A program made the translations under genes and the position numbers. From Glandiceps talaboti (lineage: Eukaryota > Hemichordata > Enteropneusta > Spengelidae): a DNA stretch of 61,000 nucleotides. Of this stretch, positions 1 to 16,641 are shown piece by piece. Numbering within the stretch: position 1 is the stretch's first letter; the number at the start of each line of letters is the position of its first letter. The notes beneath the pieces were generated by a model. The model made no database searches and had not been told where the DNA came from. It worked only from the letters and a program-made list of their open reading frames with translations. Where the stretch lies: the NCBI RefSeq assembly GCF_964340395.1, contig NC_135558.1, positions 19,805,371 through 19,866,370 of the forward strand, read 5' to 3'.

Positions 1-278
1 TTTGTAAACAACTTTGGCTAATCCCAAGCCCCTGTGGTATGTTAATGAAACATCATAATTGAAGCGTTGTGTATAAAAGTGGAATAAAAAATGACAACTC
101 ATATTTTGTGACCAATTTCAATGATATATTATGTATATAAATATCAAAATATTGGAATATTTTTGGAAGAGTGTTTCTTGGTACACTGAGTCCATTTTCA
201 GACACAGTGTTTTATCTCAAGTATATCTAATTTGTCATCCATGTCACTAACCCTTTCCTTTAATAACTCTCTTTACAG

Positions 279-381
279 TAATTGCACCCGAGAAATAGAA
301 TGTCTTTTGTATCCTGTATACGACAGATTAGAAGGATGTAAAGTAAAGAGAACAAGGATAATAAGTCCTTATTCGGAGTAA
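279..381 (+). CDS. terminal exon of an unrecognised gene, copy 1
   Basis: A TTTACAG acceptor at 271-278 is followed by one open frame that enters in phase (xxT AAT TGC). The frame encodes a short Cys-containing peptide beginning NCTREIECLLYPVYDRLEG and ending in IISPYSE before TAA at 379-381. The other two frames stop at once. The same place also reads as a donor (GGA|gtaagt at 377/378), so this could instead be a 99-nt internal exon. Upstream exons would lie outside the window. I do not recognise the family. The block recurs at 778-880 with one amino-acid change (Arg to Lys), including about 70 bp of upstream intron, which supports a real duplicated exon. Confidence 0.4.
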
Positions 382-414
382 GTCAATAATGCTCTGCTAT
401 TAATATTGCATCCA

Positions 415-505
<91 letters not shown>
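415..505. repeat. (TA)n tract
   Basis: Uninterrupted TA dinucleotides that directly abut the left arm of the 505-634 hairpin. It forms the tail of a hammerhead-like element read on the - strand. Confidence 0.95.
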
Positions 506-507
<2 letters not shown>

Positions 508-634
508 AAATACACAAGTTATGGTACGGAGCCGTTACTCAGAGTTTCACGCTTGAATGCGATCTTCGGACGACGATCGCATTCAAGCGTGAAACTCTGA
601 GTAACGGCTCCGTACCATAACTTGTGTATTTTGT
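505..634. repeat. perfect inverted repeat, 60-nt arms, 10-nt loop
   Basis: Arms 505-564 and 575-634 are exact reverse complements around the loop 565-574 (TTCGGACGAC). The left arm plus loop contains the variant hammerhead-like core on the - strand. The right arm repeats the stem II/GAAA/stem III half but lacks the CCGAAGA box, so it is a truncated mirror copy. Confidence 0.9.
531..574 (-). ncRNA. variant hammerhead-like ribozyme motif (U4 to C)
   Basis: Read on the - strand the order is: stem I strand GUCGU, box CCGAAGA, stem II CGC/GCG with loop AUUCAA, GAA, stem III ACU/AGU with loop CUG, unpaired A17, then ACGGC, which pairs with GUCGU. This is the same layout as the canonical copies elsewhere, with helices kept by different sequence, but the invariant U4 of CUGANGA is C. 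It may therefore be weak or inactive. The identity rests on secondary structure drawn by eye. Confidence 0.5.
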
Positions 635-777
635 GTAATACAGCTCTACTTCTCAGTATTGAGCGCTTTTCCTTCAGTTTATGACTTACTTCTTACACTG
701 AATTAGTGTTTTATCTCAAGTATATCTAATTTGTCATCCATGTCACTAACCCTTTCCTTTAATAACGCTGTTTACAG

Positions 778-880
778 TAATTGCACCCGAGAAATAGAAT
801 GTCTTTTGTATCCTGTATACGACAAATTAGAAGGATGTAAAGTAAAGAGAACAAGGATAATAAGTCCTTATTCGGAGTAA
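778..880 (+). CDS. terminal exon of an unrecognised gene, copy 2
   Basis: This is a near-identical second copy of the 279-381 exon, with the same acceptor, the same open frame and the same ambiguous stop/donor at its end. The duplicated block spans about 208-420 and 705-920 and includes flanking intron. Both copies run into a TGCATCCAGTATA junction followed by (TA)n. Whether both are used, or one is a dead copy created together with the neighbouring TA-rich elements, cannot be told from the sequence. Confidence 0.35.
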
Positions 881-914
881 GTCAATAATGCTCTGCTACT
901 AATATTGCATCCAG

Positions 915-936
915 TATATATATATATATATATATA
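915..936. repeat. short (TA)n tract
   Basis: A TA tract that separates the duplicated exon block from the 3' tail of the - strand hammerhead element at 937-1067. Confidence 0.9.
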
Positions 937-1081
937 ACTCGGTGAGTATCAATCTGCTATAAGACAGTGCTCTATACCGCAGTGGCAGAGCGTAATAGTT
1001 TTGGTAGTACTGGAACTCTTTCTTGGGTGTAACTCGGAGTTTCACGCATATTGCGATCATCAGACACTCATATATCAGACA

Positions 1082-1084
<3 letters not shown>
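937..1084 (-). mobile_element. short hammerhead element with (TA)n tail, copy 1
   Basis: On the - strand this runs from the hammerhead (1067-1027) through CCAGTACTACCAAAACTATT and a GCTCTGCCACTGCGGTATAG segment to GATACTCACCGAGTTATATA, then (TA)n. The same roughly 135-bp unit recurs at 47429-47561 with almost no changes, and its 3' part alone recurs at 47224-47286. It has no ORF, so it must be non-autonomous or a fragment of a larger retroelement. The (TA)n end resembles a tail or a target-site preference. Confidence 0.6.
1027..1067 (-). ncRNA. minimal type I hammerhead ribozyme motif, copy 1
   Basis: On the - strand: stem I GUGU, the full CUGAUGA box, stem II CGCA/UGCG with loop AUA, GAA, stem III ACU/AGU with loop CCG, U17 as predicted cleavage nucleotide, then ACAC closing stem I. 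All invariant core positions (C3 U4 G5 A6 G8 A9 G12 A13 A14, A15.1-U16.1, H17) are present. The usual G10.1-C11.1 pair is replaced by U-U. Very short stem III is known from hammerheads of Penelope-like elements and retrozymes, which are thought to act as dimers. Not tested by a covariance model. Confidence 0.65.

Positions 1085-1177
<93 letters not shown>
1085..1177. repeat. (TA)n tract
   Basis: A TA tract preceded by a duplicated CAGACACTCATATAT, so the start of the hammerhead unit is itself repeated once at the TA boundary. Confidence 0.95.
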
Positions 1178-1179
<2 letters not shown>

Positions 1180-1202
1180 AAATACACAAGTTATGGTACG
1201 GA

Positions 1203-1246
1203 GCCGTTACTCAGAGTTTCACGCTTGAATGCGATCTTCGGACGAC
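1203..1246 (-). ncRNA. variant hammerhead-like motif, second copy
   Basis: Identical over its length to the motif at 531-574, again with CCGAAGA in place of CUGANGA. It is followed on the - strand by the same short tail (CCGTACCATAACTTGTGTAT) and the (TA)n tract at 1085-1177. Confidence 0.5.
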
Positions 1247-1265
1247 GATCGAGTTTGATACTATT

Positions 1266-1452
<187 letters not shown>

Positions 1453-1637
1453 TTAAACATTTTCTGCAAAAAAAACATTTACCTAATTATAAAATGATCG
1501 ATCAAAAATCACATCAGGATGAATATACAACCCGTGAGTTAACTAAATATTTGATAAGCTGAAGTGTTCTGTCATTCATTTATTGACATCTCCTTATTGG
1601 TAGTGACCATTTGGTTACCCGATGTTCCGCTTCTAAA

Positions 1638-7974
<6,337 letters not shown>

Positions 7975-8739
7975 ATTTCTTTTTACAAATATCTTTACCT
8001 TTTTTTAATAACAAATATTGTACATAAATTGATTAGATAATTTACTCCTTTAGACATAGTCAGTAGAGATAAAGTTATATCTCTTTTGAATCGAGTTTGA
8101 ATCGAATAGGTAGCTCTCGTCCTTCCACCTAATACAAGAGTCTACGTACTGCCAAGTGATTCCACACTCATAAATTTGTCATCACTCTATTCGTGTTTAT
8201 ACATGTCGCCAGACACCTAGTTAAAGAATTAAATATCTTTTTTTACAATAGTCCACACGGGTGTAAAGAAATTAGGTACTATCTTGTATGTCTAGATACG
8301 TTATTCCATTTGTAACGTTCTTTCTTTTATGGTCCAGGACGCTTATATTAATTATATACATAACCAATTGATATTGTTAGAACGTTCCTTTACTGTGCGT
8401 GACTTACTGTAATTTAATTATTGTAACGAGAAGTCGAGATTCGATCGGCTTTTGATCTTGGACCGGTGAGCATCTTCCACTACACCTACAGTCCATGAGC
8501 TGGACTCCTAAAATAAGGGTCATCAGTACCACACGGGAGGGAGTGGCAAAGGTTGTCATACCTTTTCTGAAAGCCCAGAATGTGAACTTTGTGAAACGCT
8601 TTGCCAGACTTTTCAAAAAGGTAGCATTAAGCTCTCAGAACAGTTACCGTGGCAACCACCTCCCAATTTGACCAAATCAGTTCCCGTTATAAATTGCGAT
8701 AACTTTGGAAGACTACCTGTATTTCCGGAGAGTGAATAT
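7975..8739. other. intergenic region between PON A and PON B
   Basis: No exon, RNA gene or clear repeat could be supported here. Short open frames on the - strand (around 8404-8616) show no family features. Confidence 0.5.
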
Positions 8740-9114
8740 ATGTTTTGGATATGTGTAATGTGAGACTTAAGTTCGTGTACTATGAAATATTCCAGTGTTC
8801 GTTTTAGATGAACGTAAGTTTACTTTGAGTTCTTCATCAAACGTGTATGTGGCTTGAGTTGTTTCATCATAACCGACATCCTTTATGAAAATCTGTTACT
8901 ATCACTTTCACTAAGCTAGCCCAAAAACATGTACTTTATCAAAGACAGGAGAGATTTTTTAAAGAGTAGAAAGTTGGCATAGATAGAGATAATATTTGAA
9001 AATGTAAAGAAGGTTGATAAACAAATATTTACTAGTTAATAAAGTGTTGAATAATCCACCACCCTAGCTTCTCTAATATCTGCGTTATCAGTTTATCTTG
9101 TTACTTAGTTACCT

Positions 9115-9204
9115 GTCATTTTCCGTGATGCATTGCGTTATTTATGAAAATTTCATTCCCCTTTGCTCTAAATTCTGGGTGTGGTTGATCAACGTTCAGA
9201 AATT
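9115..9204 (+). promoter_or_regulatory. conserved proximal 5' region of PON B
   Basis: The stretch up to the ATG is almost the same in the C copy (24820-24908): TTTTCCGTGATGCATTGCGT, then TGCTCTAAA and TTGATCAACGTTC. No TATA box is evident. The conservation reflects recent duplication, so function is inferred only from position. Confidence 0.4.
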
Positions 9205-12200
9205 ATGTTCCGTCGTCTGATTTTCCTTGGTATTTTAGCTGTTCTGTCAACTAACGTTTACAATTATATGTAAGTATACATTCCTTCGGTCATTTGCTTT
9301 AACTTTAATTTATTTCTTTTCTTGTGAAAAGTAAGTTTTAATGATTCCGTGCCAGCTGGTTACGTATATACGTTGGCTATACAATAGTCACATTTGCATA
9401 TTGTTATGTATTGGATGACATTCAATTGCAAGTTTATTCCTAACTGCCAAGTTGATATACCTCAATTCTTTTTTATGCAAGTATATTTGAACAGTTTCAG
9501 TAATGTGCCTGGTACGTTAATTTTCAAACTCCTAATAATGTAAACAATGTACACGTGTTGATGGCATTCCATCTGGCATCAAATTGTCCCACATGGCAAA
9601 GATTCGATATATAGATAACAGTGGTATGATATATGCGGTGCACGTAAATTGATTGTCAATAGGATTCTATCTTTGTTGGATTGGAACGGGGTGACAGTAA
9701 AAACAGCTACAGTGATTCTTATGAACAACACCCCCCCCCCTTTACATGTGTATGAGGGAGGCATGCAAAATCATTGTTAGCGAATGATGAGACACATGCA
9801 CGCCGAGATATATGAAGTTTTCATAATGTTCTGAACAGGCTTTTTTGTTGTGTTGAGTTTCATAAGCGAGACGCGCAGTTATACTTTATAATTCCATGTC
9901 AAAATGTAGAGTTGCAAGTGCATACTTTCCTCCACCATGCATCATGTTATGGAGAAATGTCGTTTTAATTGTCAATGACCTGTCGATACCATCACTCACT
10001 CAGTAATGTCACCAGATGATATGAAGTACAGTAATCATAAATATCTACAGTCTACTGTCTGCTTATTTAGTACAGTAAAAAAAGCTGTTCTGTATTCATT
10101 TGTAGCACTTAAGGTGATGATTTGTATAAGAAATCAAACTTTAACCAACACACATAGTTTTTTAAAGCGTTCTTTGGGAGAAATGTGAAAAAATTGTAAA
10201 CATGGTGCAATATATAATACTGACGCTAAAAGTGGGATGTTCTAGTATAACACCTGCATGTGACTACGTGTCGTCTCCACTGTCTGGTTTACCCTTTGAC
10301 CTAACCTATATATGTGTATTAACTGGACGGCTACGACAAAGAGTTGGACATGTACATTTGGTATATCGAGGTATTCTCTACACTTAGTACAAAAAAGACA
10401 AAATATATAGCTTGGAAGCTGTTCCTGGTGAAGTTGGCGAGATTTAGTACAACTTAGATGACACAATCTTTATCTCTGAGTGTGAAAATGACAATCCGTG
10501 GTTTTTATGCATTCCAGTGTCACTGATAGAGATATACTATTTTAAGCATGTGGAAAGGTCATGAACTCTTAACCAGGTGCTTTTACACATCAGTTTGTCG
10601 ACTGCCTCGCCAGAAATTTCGTCTTCTCACCCACATTTAACTTGCTCATTAATCCAAGGAGCAAGTGTTGTGGTATAAGCTTTCTTGCTAGTACCTAAAA
10701 TAATAATTGTTTTAAATAATGGTACATATTATTAACATAATTAATACAATACTAAGACGTATACTTAGCCTGTATGATTGTGTCTGAGAAAAGCTATTAG
10801 ATTATGGATGGTGCCAGGGTTCTTAAGCCGAGTCATGACAAATAGATAAAGTTTAACCCAAAATTCAACTCTGCCCGTACGCTTCTTCTTTGGGCTGGAA
10901 AATATTTACTATAGATACCATTAATATTGCTTTTAACCTGATAGTTGAGCTGAGGAATTGACTCATAGTGCAGTTTCAAGGTCCTTCAGCTCTCTCGTAT
11001 TTGTTTTGGATGAACTTAACGAATATTTCGGGGTAATTTCTTTTTTAATAATTACATTGACACATGTTCATACAGAGCAGTCCGTCAAATGCTCTTAACC
11101 CAATGTTTGGAAAAATGGTTGTGTAAATGAAATTGAAATAATCATTCATTTTTTCAGATCCGATGCATGATGGTGCCAATACCATCAATTTGACTTTTAC
11201 AGATTATTTCTGTCTTATTTTGTTAGGTATTATTTCGGCTACTTCAAGACGATATTTAATCATGAACCAGGTCCATGTAGAATAGTGCCAGGAATAGGTA
11301 AGACTTACATCAAGATACAAGGTTCAATATGACGAGGAAATGACGTCACTAAAACTAACCTCGACTTCGATCTCTGACAGCAATCTCATACCTTTGTGAC
11401 AAAACATATTTTGTAAAATTGGGATGAGAGTTCCTCCAAAACTGCCTTGCTTCAAGTTACACTTTTACAGACGACTTAATACAGTGGGCAACACCATGTG
11501 TGTATATTCGGCTAGGTTGATGTATAAAAATATCAATACCAATCGAATACCATTGCTAGTAGTAACCTGCAGTGATCAATGATCACATCTCTTGAAGGAG
11601 AAAGTAAGAAATCCTATTTTTTTTACACTGGAGTTGCCCCTGTTTCGTTCAGGTCACAGATTTGCAATAGGAAGTTGCAGATAAAATGATCTTCAAATGT
11701 CACATTTCAAAATTGGGCTTCGTAAAGACTTTAGTAACGAATACTTGACGGATATCTGCTTTATATGTCATATATGTACATGTCATCTCAATATATCGTG
11801 TACCATTGTGTTGTAGACGAAGGATCTGAAGACATTACTGTCACAAGAGATGGGCTAGCTTTCATATCATCGGTAAGTACTTTATATGTTGCACTACAAG
11901 AGCACGTACACATACATACATACATACATACATACATACATACATACATACATACATACATACATACATACATACACACACACATACATACATACATACA
12001 TACATACATACATGTACATACATACACACATACACACACACACCATCGTACGCACACACGCATCCATCCATGCACGCACGCACGCACGCACGCAAGTACA
12101 CACAAACACGTTTATATCTCTTGTATTGTCTTCTTTAGGGATACAGAATACCCGGTACTGGGATTCCAACTAAAGAAAGAAAGAGGGGTATATATCTATT

Positions 12201-13896
12201 TGATTATAACCATCCTGAGAAGAATGTTCAAGAACTTCCTTTACTGGGAGGTTTTGATACAACAACTTTCTATCCACACGGTATAAGTCTCTATGAAGAC
12301 CCTAAATCAGGTATTGAATTCAAAGTAGACTTTCTTTCACAAATTAATATTCTACCCGATTACGTTTCATTTCTATCTAACAATCAAATGCGACACCTAG
12401 GGGACATATCTCGTTCGATCAAGCTAGACCAATGCGAAATTGTTTGGAACAGCGCCCCCAACAACTTAACTTGAAGAAACCAAACAATATTTTCATTTCA
12501 ATCTAATTGTAATTTTGTAAGTTAGCAACCATCACTATGTATGGACCAATTCATTGGCTTTTAATTTGTTCTCACAGAACAAAAACTCATATATTACAAA
12601 TAAAGATCATCTAAAGAAAACTTTGTATTCAACACACCACAGGAGACAGGTTGTCAGCATCAAGCATGATCGTATCTCATTTCATGACAATATATAGATA
12701 ATACTTATGCTAATTATTCAACAAATCAGTTTGTCATAACCAAGTTAGTATTAAGTATGTACTTTATGATATAATTTTTGACATTTTGTATTTTTTTCAA
12801 CATAATAAAAAATAATCTAAAATGGAAAGGCAGATGAGTGTGCATGAAATTGCCTCTTTGCGAAGTTAACAACATGTACGAACACAAACTAATGTCAAAA
12901 TAAAGCAAAATGTGTTATTTTTTCATGAAAATGTATGTTATGAATGGTAGAGTTAACAGAAGCCATGTATAATTTGGTATAATATGTATCTCTACTATCA
13001 AACACATTCATTTCACATAAATACTTTGATAAGATTTTTAAAAATCCCGAGTTTTCGGAAATCTAAAAATACTATTCGTGTTGTTTGAGTTTAAAGTTCT
13101 TTTATACAAATTTTCAACATCATTTTCAGGCGAGCTAACGTTGTATGTTGTGAATCATCACACAAGCGAGAAAGATAGGATTGAAATATTTGCGTATGAT
13201 CAAGAGAAAAGAGTCCTGAATCATTTGAAATCTTTAACTGGTGACAATATTTACAGGTATGTGATTCGACAGTCTTTTGTGTGTGTAATCTATCATGAAA
13301 TGACCTGACAGAATATGACTCTACACCCGTGTAAGTATTACTTTAAAATTTGTAAGGAAACCAATTTGATATATCTTTAACTATTTTTATGCATAACTCT
13401 AGCATGATCTATCACAAAGACAAAGTACCCATTATATACCTTTGCCTGGCACTATAGAAGTTGATTACCACGAGGACTGGTATGTAGTAACTTTTGTTTA
13501 CCAAGGCTGAGAGCCGAGGGAAATAGTTGCTACATAACATTTGCTTTGTGGCTTTTGTTGCTAAACAGCACAAGGGGTAATATGATGTCTACTAGTGGCC
13601 GAATAAAGATAGACGATAAGTTTGTTATACCACATCATATTCTCAGACTCATAATCATTCCCTAGTCAAAGCAAAGCCCCTATAGGACTGTCTTGCTACA
13701 TGAATATTGCCCTAGGAAAAATCGAACGCGACGAGTACCACTATATCCAAATTGAGATCGCTAGGTCAATCGTTCATACGACAAGATATAATTTAAACCC
13801 TTCACCGAAGCTCTATTAACACGATGGTTTATATTTAGTAAAACCAATGTACTTACATCGTCTATTGTACAAAGATCTACACTGTATCCCCCCAAA

Positions 13897-13943
<47 letters not shown>

Positions 13944-16641
13944 GTAAATAATGTTATAAGATTTTAGCAAAACTTTATCATGATTATACAGCCAAGTATT
14001 GTCTCTTTCATTTCAGTGTTAACGATTTGGTGGTTATTGCCCCAGAGACCTTTTACTACACTATAGATATGTATTTTACCAATGCACCAGTCGCCAGACA
14101 TTATGAACTACATAGTCTTGTAGCCTGGGGTAAAATTGCTTTCTATGAGAAAGGTGAAAGTAGAATATTGTCATCGGGATATCGTTTTACTAACGGTATA
14201 AACATATCTCCAGATGGAAAGTAAGTAAAGTTGATGTTATTGCGGATATATGTAACTTTTCATCCGACGAATGGTCTATTAAATATTGTGATTGGAATTA
14301 AGAATGGATTATTCAAGAACACATTTAGGGTGAAGGATGGTGGTAAACTGAAAAATTCGTTGTATGTGTGGATTTCTTTATGATCACTCGTTATTTGTAT
14401 ATATGTGTTATTAGAAAATTGTTTTACAAGAGCGCCAACAACGACGAATCTTTGAATGTTTCAGAGTTTAAAAGGATGATAGGAAATGCTAGGAATACTC
14501 GACTGGCAGCATTTAACGTGTACACTTAATGTCATAAAATATATGATTTTGAAAAATCATGTTTAAGATTTGATGGGTCACAAGTTGATGTACCGAAATA
14601 TTTATTTTATTTGACTCGGCAGTATATGAGTACTAGCACCATTCATGTATCATTTCATACGCAAGTCATCGTGACATGGCATGGTGCACATACGTCATCA
14701 CGCGTCACACCACACATATATAATCACGTCATAACACACATGTGCCAGCCATGTCATAATGCGTCGTTCACAACATAACACATTCACCTCATAACACACA
14801 TACATCATTCACCTCATAACAGACATACATCATTCACCTCATAACACATGCACACATTCACCATTCACATCAATACACACATACATCATTCACCTCATAA
14901 CACACATACATCATTCACCTCATAACACACATAAATCATTCACCTCATGACATAACACACATATATCATTCATCTCATAACACATACACCATTTACCTCA
15001 TAACACACATACACCATTCACCTCATAACACACATACATCATTCACCTCATAACACACATACATCATTCACCTCATACCATACATACATACATCATTCAC
15101 CACATAACACACATACATCATTCACCATAACAATATTTATGTCAATCTTCTCATACGACATTGTGTTCGTCCTAACACACATACGTCATAATTATTCAAC
15201 AAAAATAATTCATATGTTTTATGCTTTCACCCCAGATCTGAGGACATACCAGATTTTTGGATATTATTACTATGATTAGAATCAGTTCTTTTCATATTCA
15301 TAATTACACTCATTTTATCACTGTGCAGATATATATATGTTGCTGAATTAGTAGCTGGGAATGTATATATCTTTGAGCGAAAGGAGGACAACTCTATCTT
15401 GGAAGTTAAGGTATGCAATACCATAATAGAAAAAATAATAATAATGTTGGGTTCTCATATAGCGCTTTCCCACTCCGTGCTCAAAGCGCTTTACAATTAT
15501 TACCCCTGGTTCGGATCAGAACGGCACAACTCTTTTTTGTATTATGCCAAAATACCAGCTTTGAAATCTGATGTCAGACTATCTAAAACGTTGGCATAGA
15601 GTATGTTTTTTTGAGATAGCTACAGTAACATGCAAACAGCGACAATTACTTGCAAAGCAGCGTATTATGTGAAATAATATGTACTGCATACTATACTAAT
15701 GTACATACTTGTCTCTGTATATATAGAAACTTGAACTCAACACTGGAGTAGATAACATTGAAGTGGATAGAAACACAGGTGAGCTTTGGCTTGGTTGTCA
15801 TCCTATCCTTGAACAGTTCTGGAAATACGCAGAAGACGATTCCAAACAAGCAGGTGCTCAGGTATGTCTGCTGTCATTATTTCGACTGATTAAACAACTT
15901 CATTAATACCTATAGAGCATACATAATTGCATAGTGTGTTGTAGTAGACACTTGAACCTTAATATACATATGCAATATATTGCACAAATGACACCAATAT
16001 ATGCAAGTTGAGGTTCCCAACTGCATCTTCAATGTCAAGCAATGTTATTCTCTCAGACACATGTATCATTTAATACGTCATAATGCACATACGTCATGTT
16101 ACACGTCATAATGCACATACGTACGTCATTCCATACATCATAATATGCATACGTCAATTCATACGTCATTAGTCATAAGTCACGACCTAAAATTATTTAA
16201 TTTCTCGTCAGATAGTGACATTTATTTTCACACACTGCAGTATGCTATTAAACTTATGCGAGCTTTGATGAAGTAGATTGAGTGAAATTTACTGTTTATG
16301 CTATGTTTTTCCCTCAATTCCAGTTCCATTTTCTGGGTGGGGAGGGGCATATTTTGTCGTAGTGATTTGCTAACTGTAAACAAATGAACTGCCAATAATT
16401 TGGGAAATTACTCACACATGTTGATTTGAGAATAACGCTTACTTAAAACAATTCTTCTTCTTTCCAAAGGTATTGAAAGTTCGTCTAGATTCCATGGAAG
16501 CTCCTTTGGATACCATCGATATAAGAGAAGTATTCATGAACGATGGTTCATTACTGAAAGGGTGCCAGTTACTATGACAACAAGTTGTTGGTTGGGACTG
16601 TTTTTGATAAACTTGCATATTGTGAAGTCAAAGCCTTTTAA
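9205..16641 (+). CDS. PON: paraoxonase/lactonase-like gene B, nine exons, last exon frameshifted
   Basis: Exons: 9205-9269, 11227-11297, 11817-11872, 12139-12310, 13130-13256, 14017-14220, 15329-15410, 15727-15861, 16470-16577 (16641 in the ancestral frame). Exons 1-8 are open and carry all PON landmarks: signal [87 protein letters not shown]. In exon 9 the frame after SLLKG runs into TGA at 16575-16577. Aligned with copy C, 8 nt (AGGCAGTG in C) are missing at about 16561. The product would be 339 aa and lose about 25 residues, including the closing strand and the C-terminal disulfide Cys (YCEVKAF remains in the DNA, out of frame). It is either a recent pseudogene, a truncated enzyme, or a sequencing error. 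Confidence 0.85.
10240..10500 (+). repeat. conserved intron-1 block shared by PON B and C
   Basis: This segment of intron 1 is nearly identical to 25060-25320, better preserved than the sequence around it. One + frame of the C copy reads DKIYSLEAVPGEVGEI, a stop, then YNLDDTIFIFGCQNDNP, which looks like decayed coding sequence. Either a gene fossil or a conserved regulatory block. No family recognised. Confidence 0.4.
11912..12100. repeat. (CATA)n microsatellite with CA and CACG segments
   Basis: Intron 3 of PON B. The equivalent intron of copy C (27285-27570) holds a related but longer composite array. Confidence 0.95.
13894..13952. repeat. (AAAT)n microsatellite
   Basis: Tetranucleotide array in intron 5 of PON B, absent at the matching place in copy C. 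Confidence 0.9.
14745..15130. repeat. minisatellite, about 25-bp unit
   Basis: Intron 6 of PON B. The unit is roughly CACCTCATAACACACATAC followed by ATCATT, repeated more than ten times with small changes. Intron 6 of copy C (30370-30500) has only a few degenerate units, so the array expanded in B or contracted in C. Related CGTCATAATGCACATACGTC stretches also occur in intron 8 of both. Confidence 0.85.
15432..15540 (-). mobile_element. SINE-like fragment
   Basis: (ATA)n followed by TATAGCGCTTTCCCACTCCG and a second CAAAGCGCTTTAC. This resembles, in reverse orientation, the GCGCTATATAA 3' tail found in many animal SINEs. It lies in intron 7 of PON B and is absent from intron 7 of C, so it postdates the B/C duplication. 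Confidence 0.5.

Larger units (their letters stand above)
208..920. repeat. direct duplication of about 210 bp (208-420 and 705-920)
   Basis: Both blocks begin with GTGTTTTATCTCAAGTATAT, contain the unknown exon, and end in ATTGCATCCAGTATATA running into (TA)n. They differ at only a few positions. The hairpin at 505-634 lies between them. Confidence 0.85.

Noticed and set aside
406-600. Open frames encoding Tyr-Ile repeats in the (TA)n tracts
   Set aside because: They are translations of dinucleotide repeats with no codon or family signal. The same applies to the repeat-derived frames in the CATA, CTGT, GA and GATA arrays throughout.
937-1000. Element tail as a tRNA-derived SINE head or tRNA gene
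   Set aside because: GCTCTGCCACTGCGGTATAG looks faintly tRNA-like, but there is no B box (GGTTCGA-type) or cloverleaf.
8404-8616. 70-aa - strand frame downstream of PON A
   Set aside because: A faint likeness to a frame at 46355-46606 is too weak to call a repeat or a gene.
14680-15130. CRISPR-like array in the 25-bp minisatellite
   Set aside because: Units are contiguous without unique spacers, lie in a eukaryotic intron, and vary like a minisatellite.
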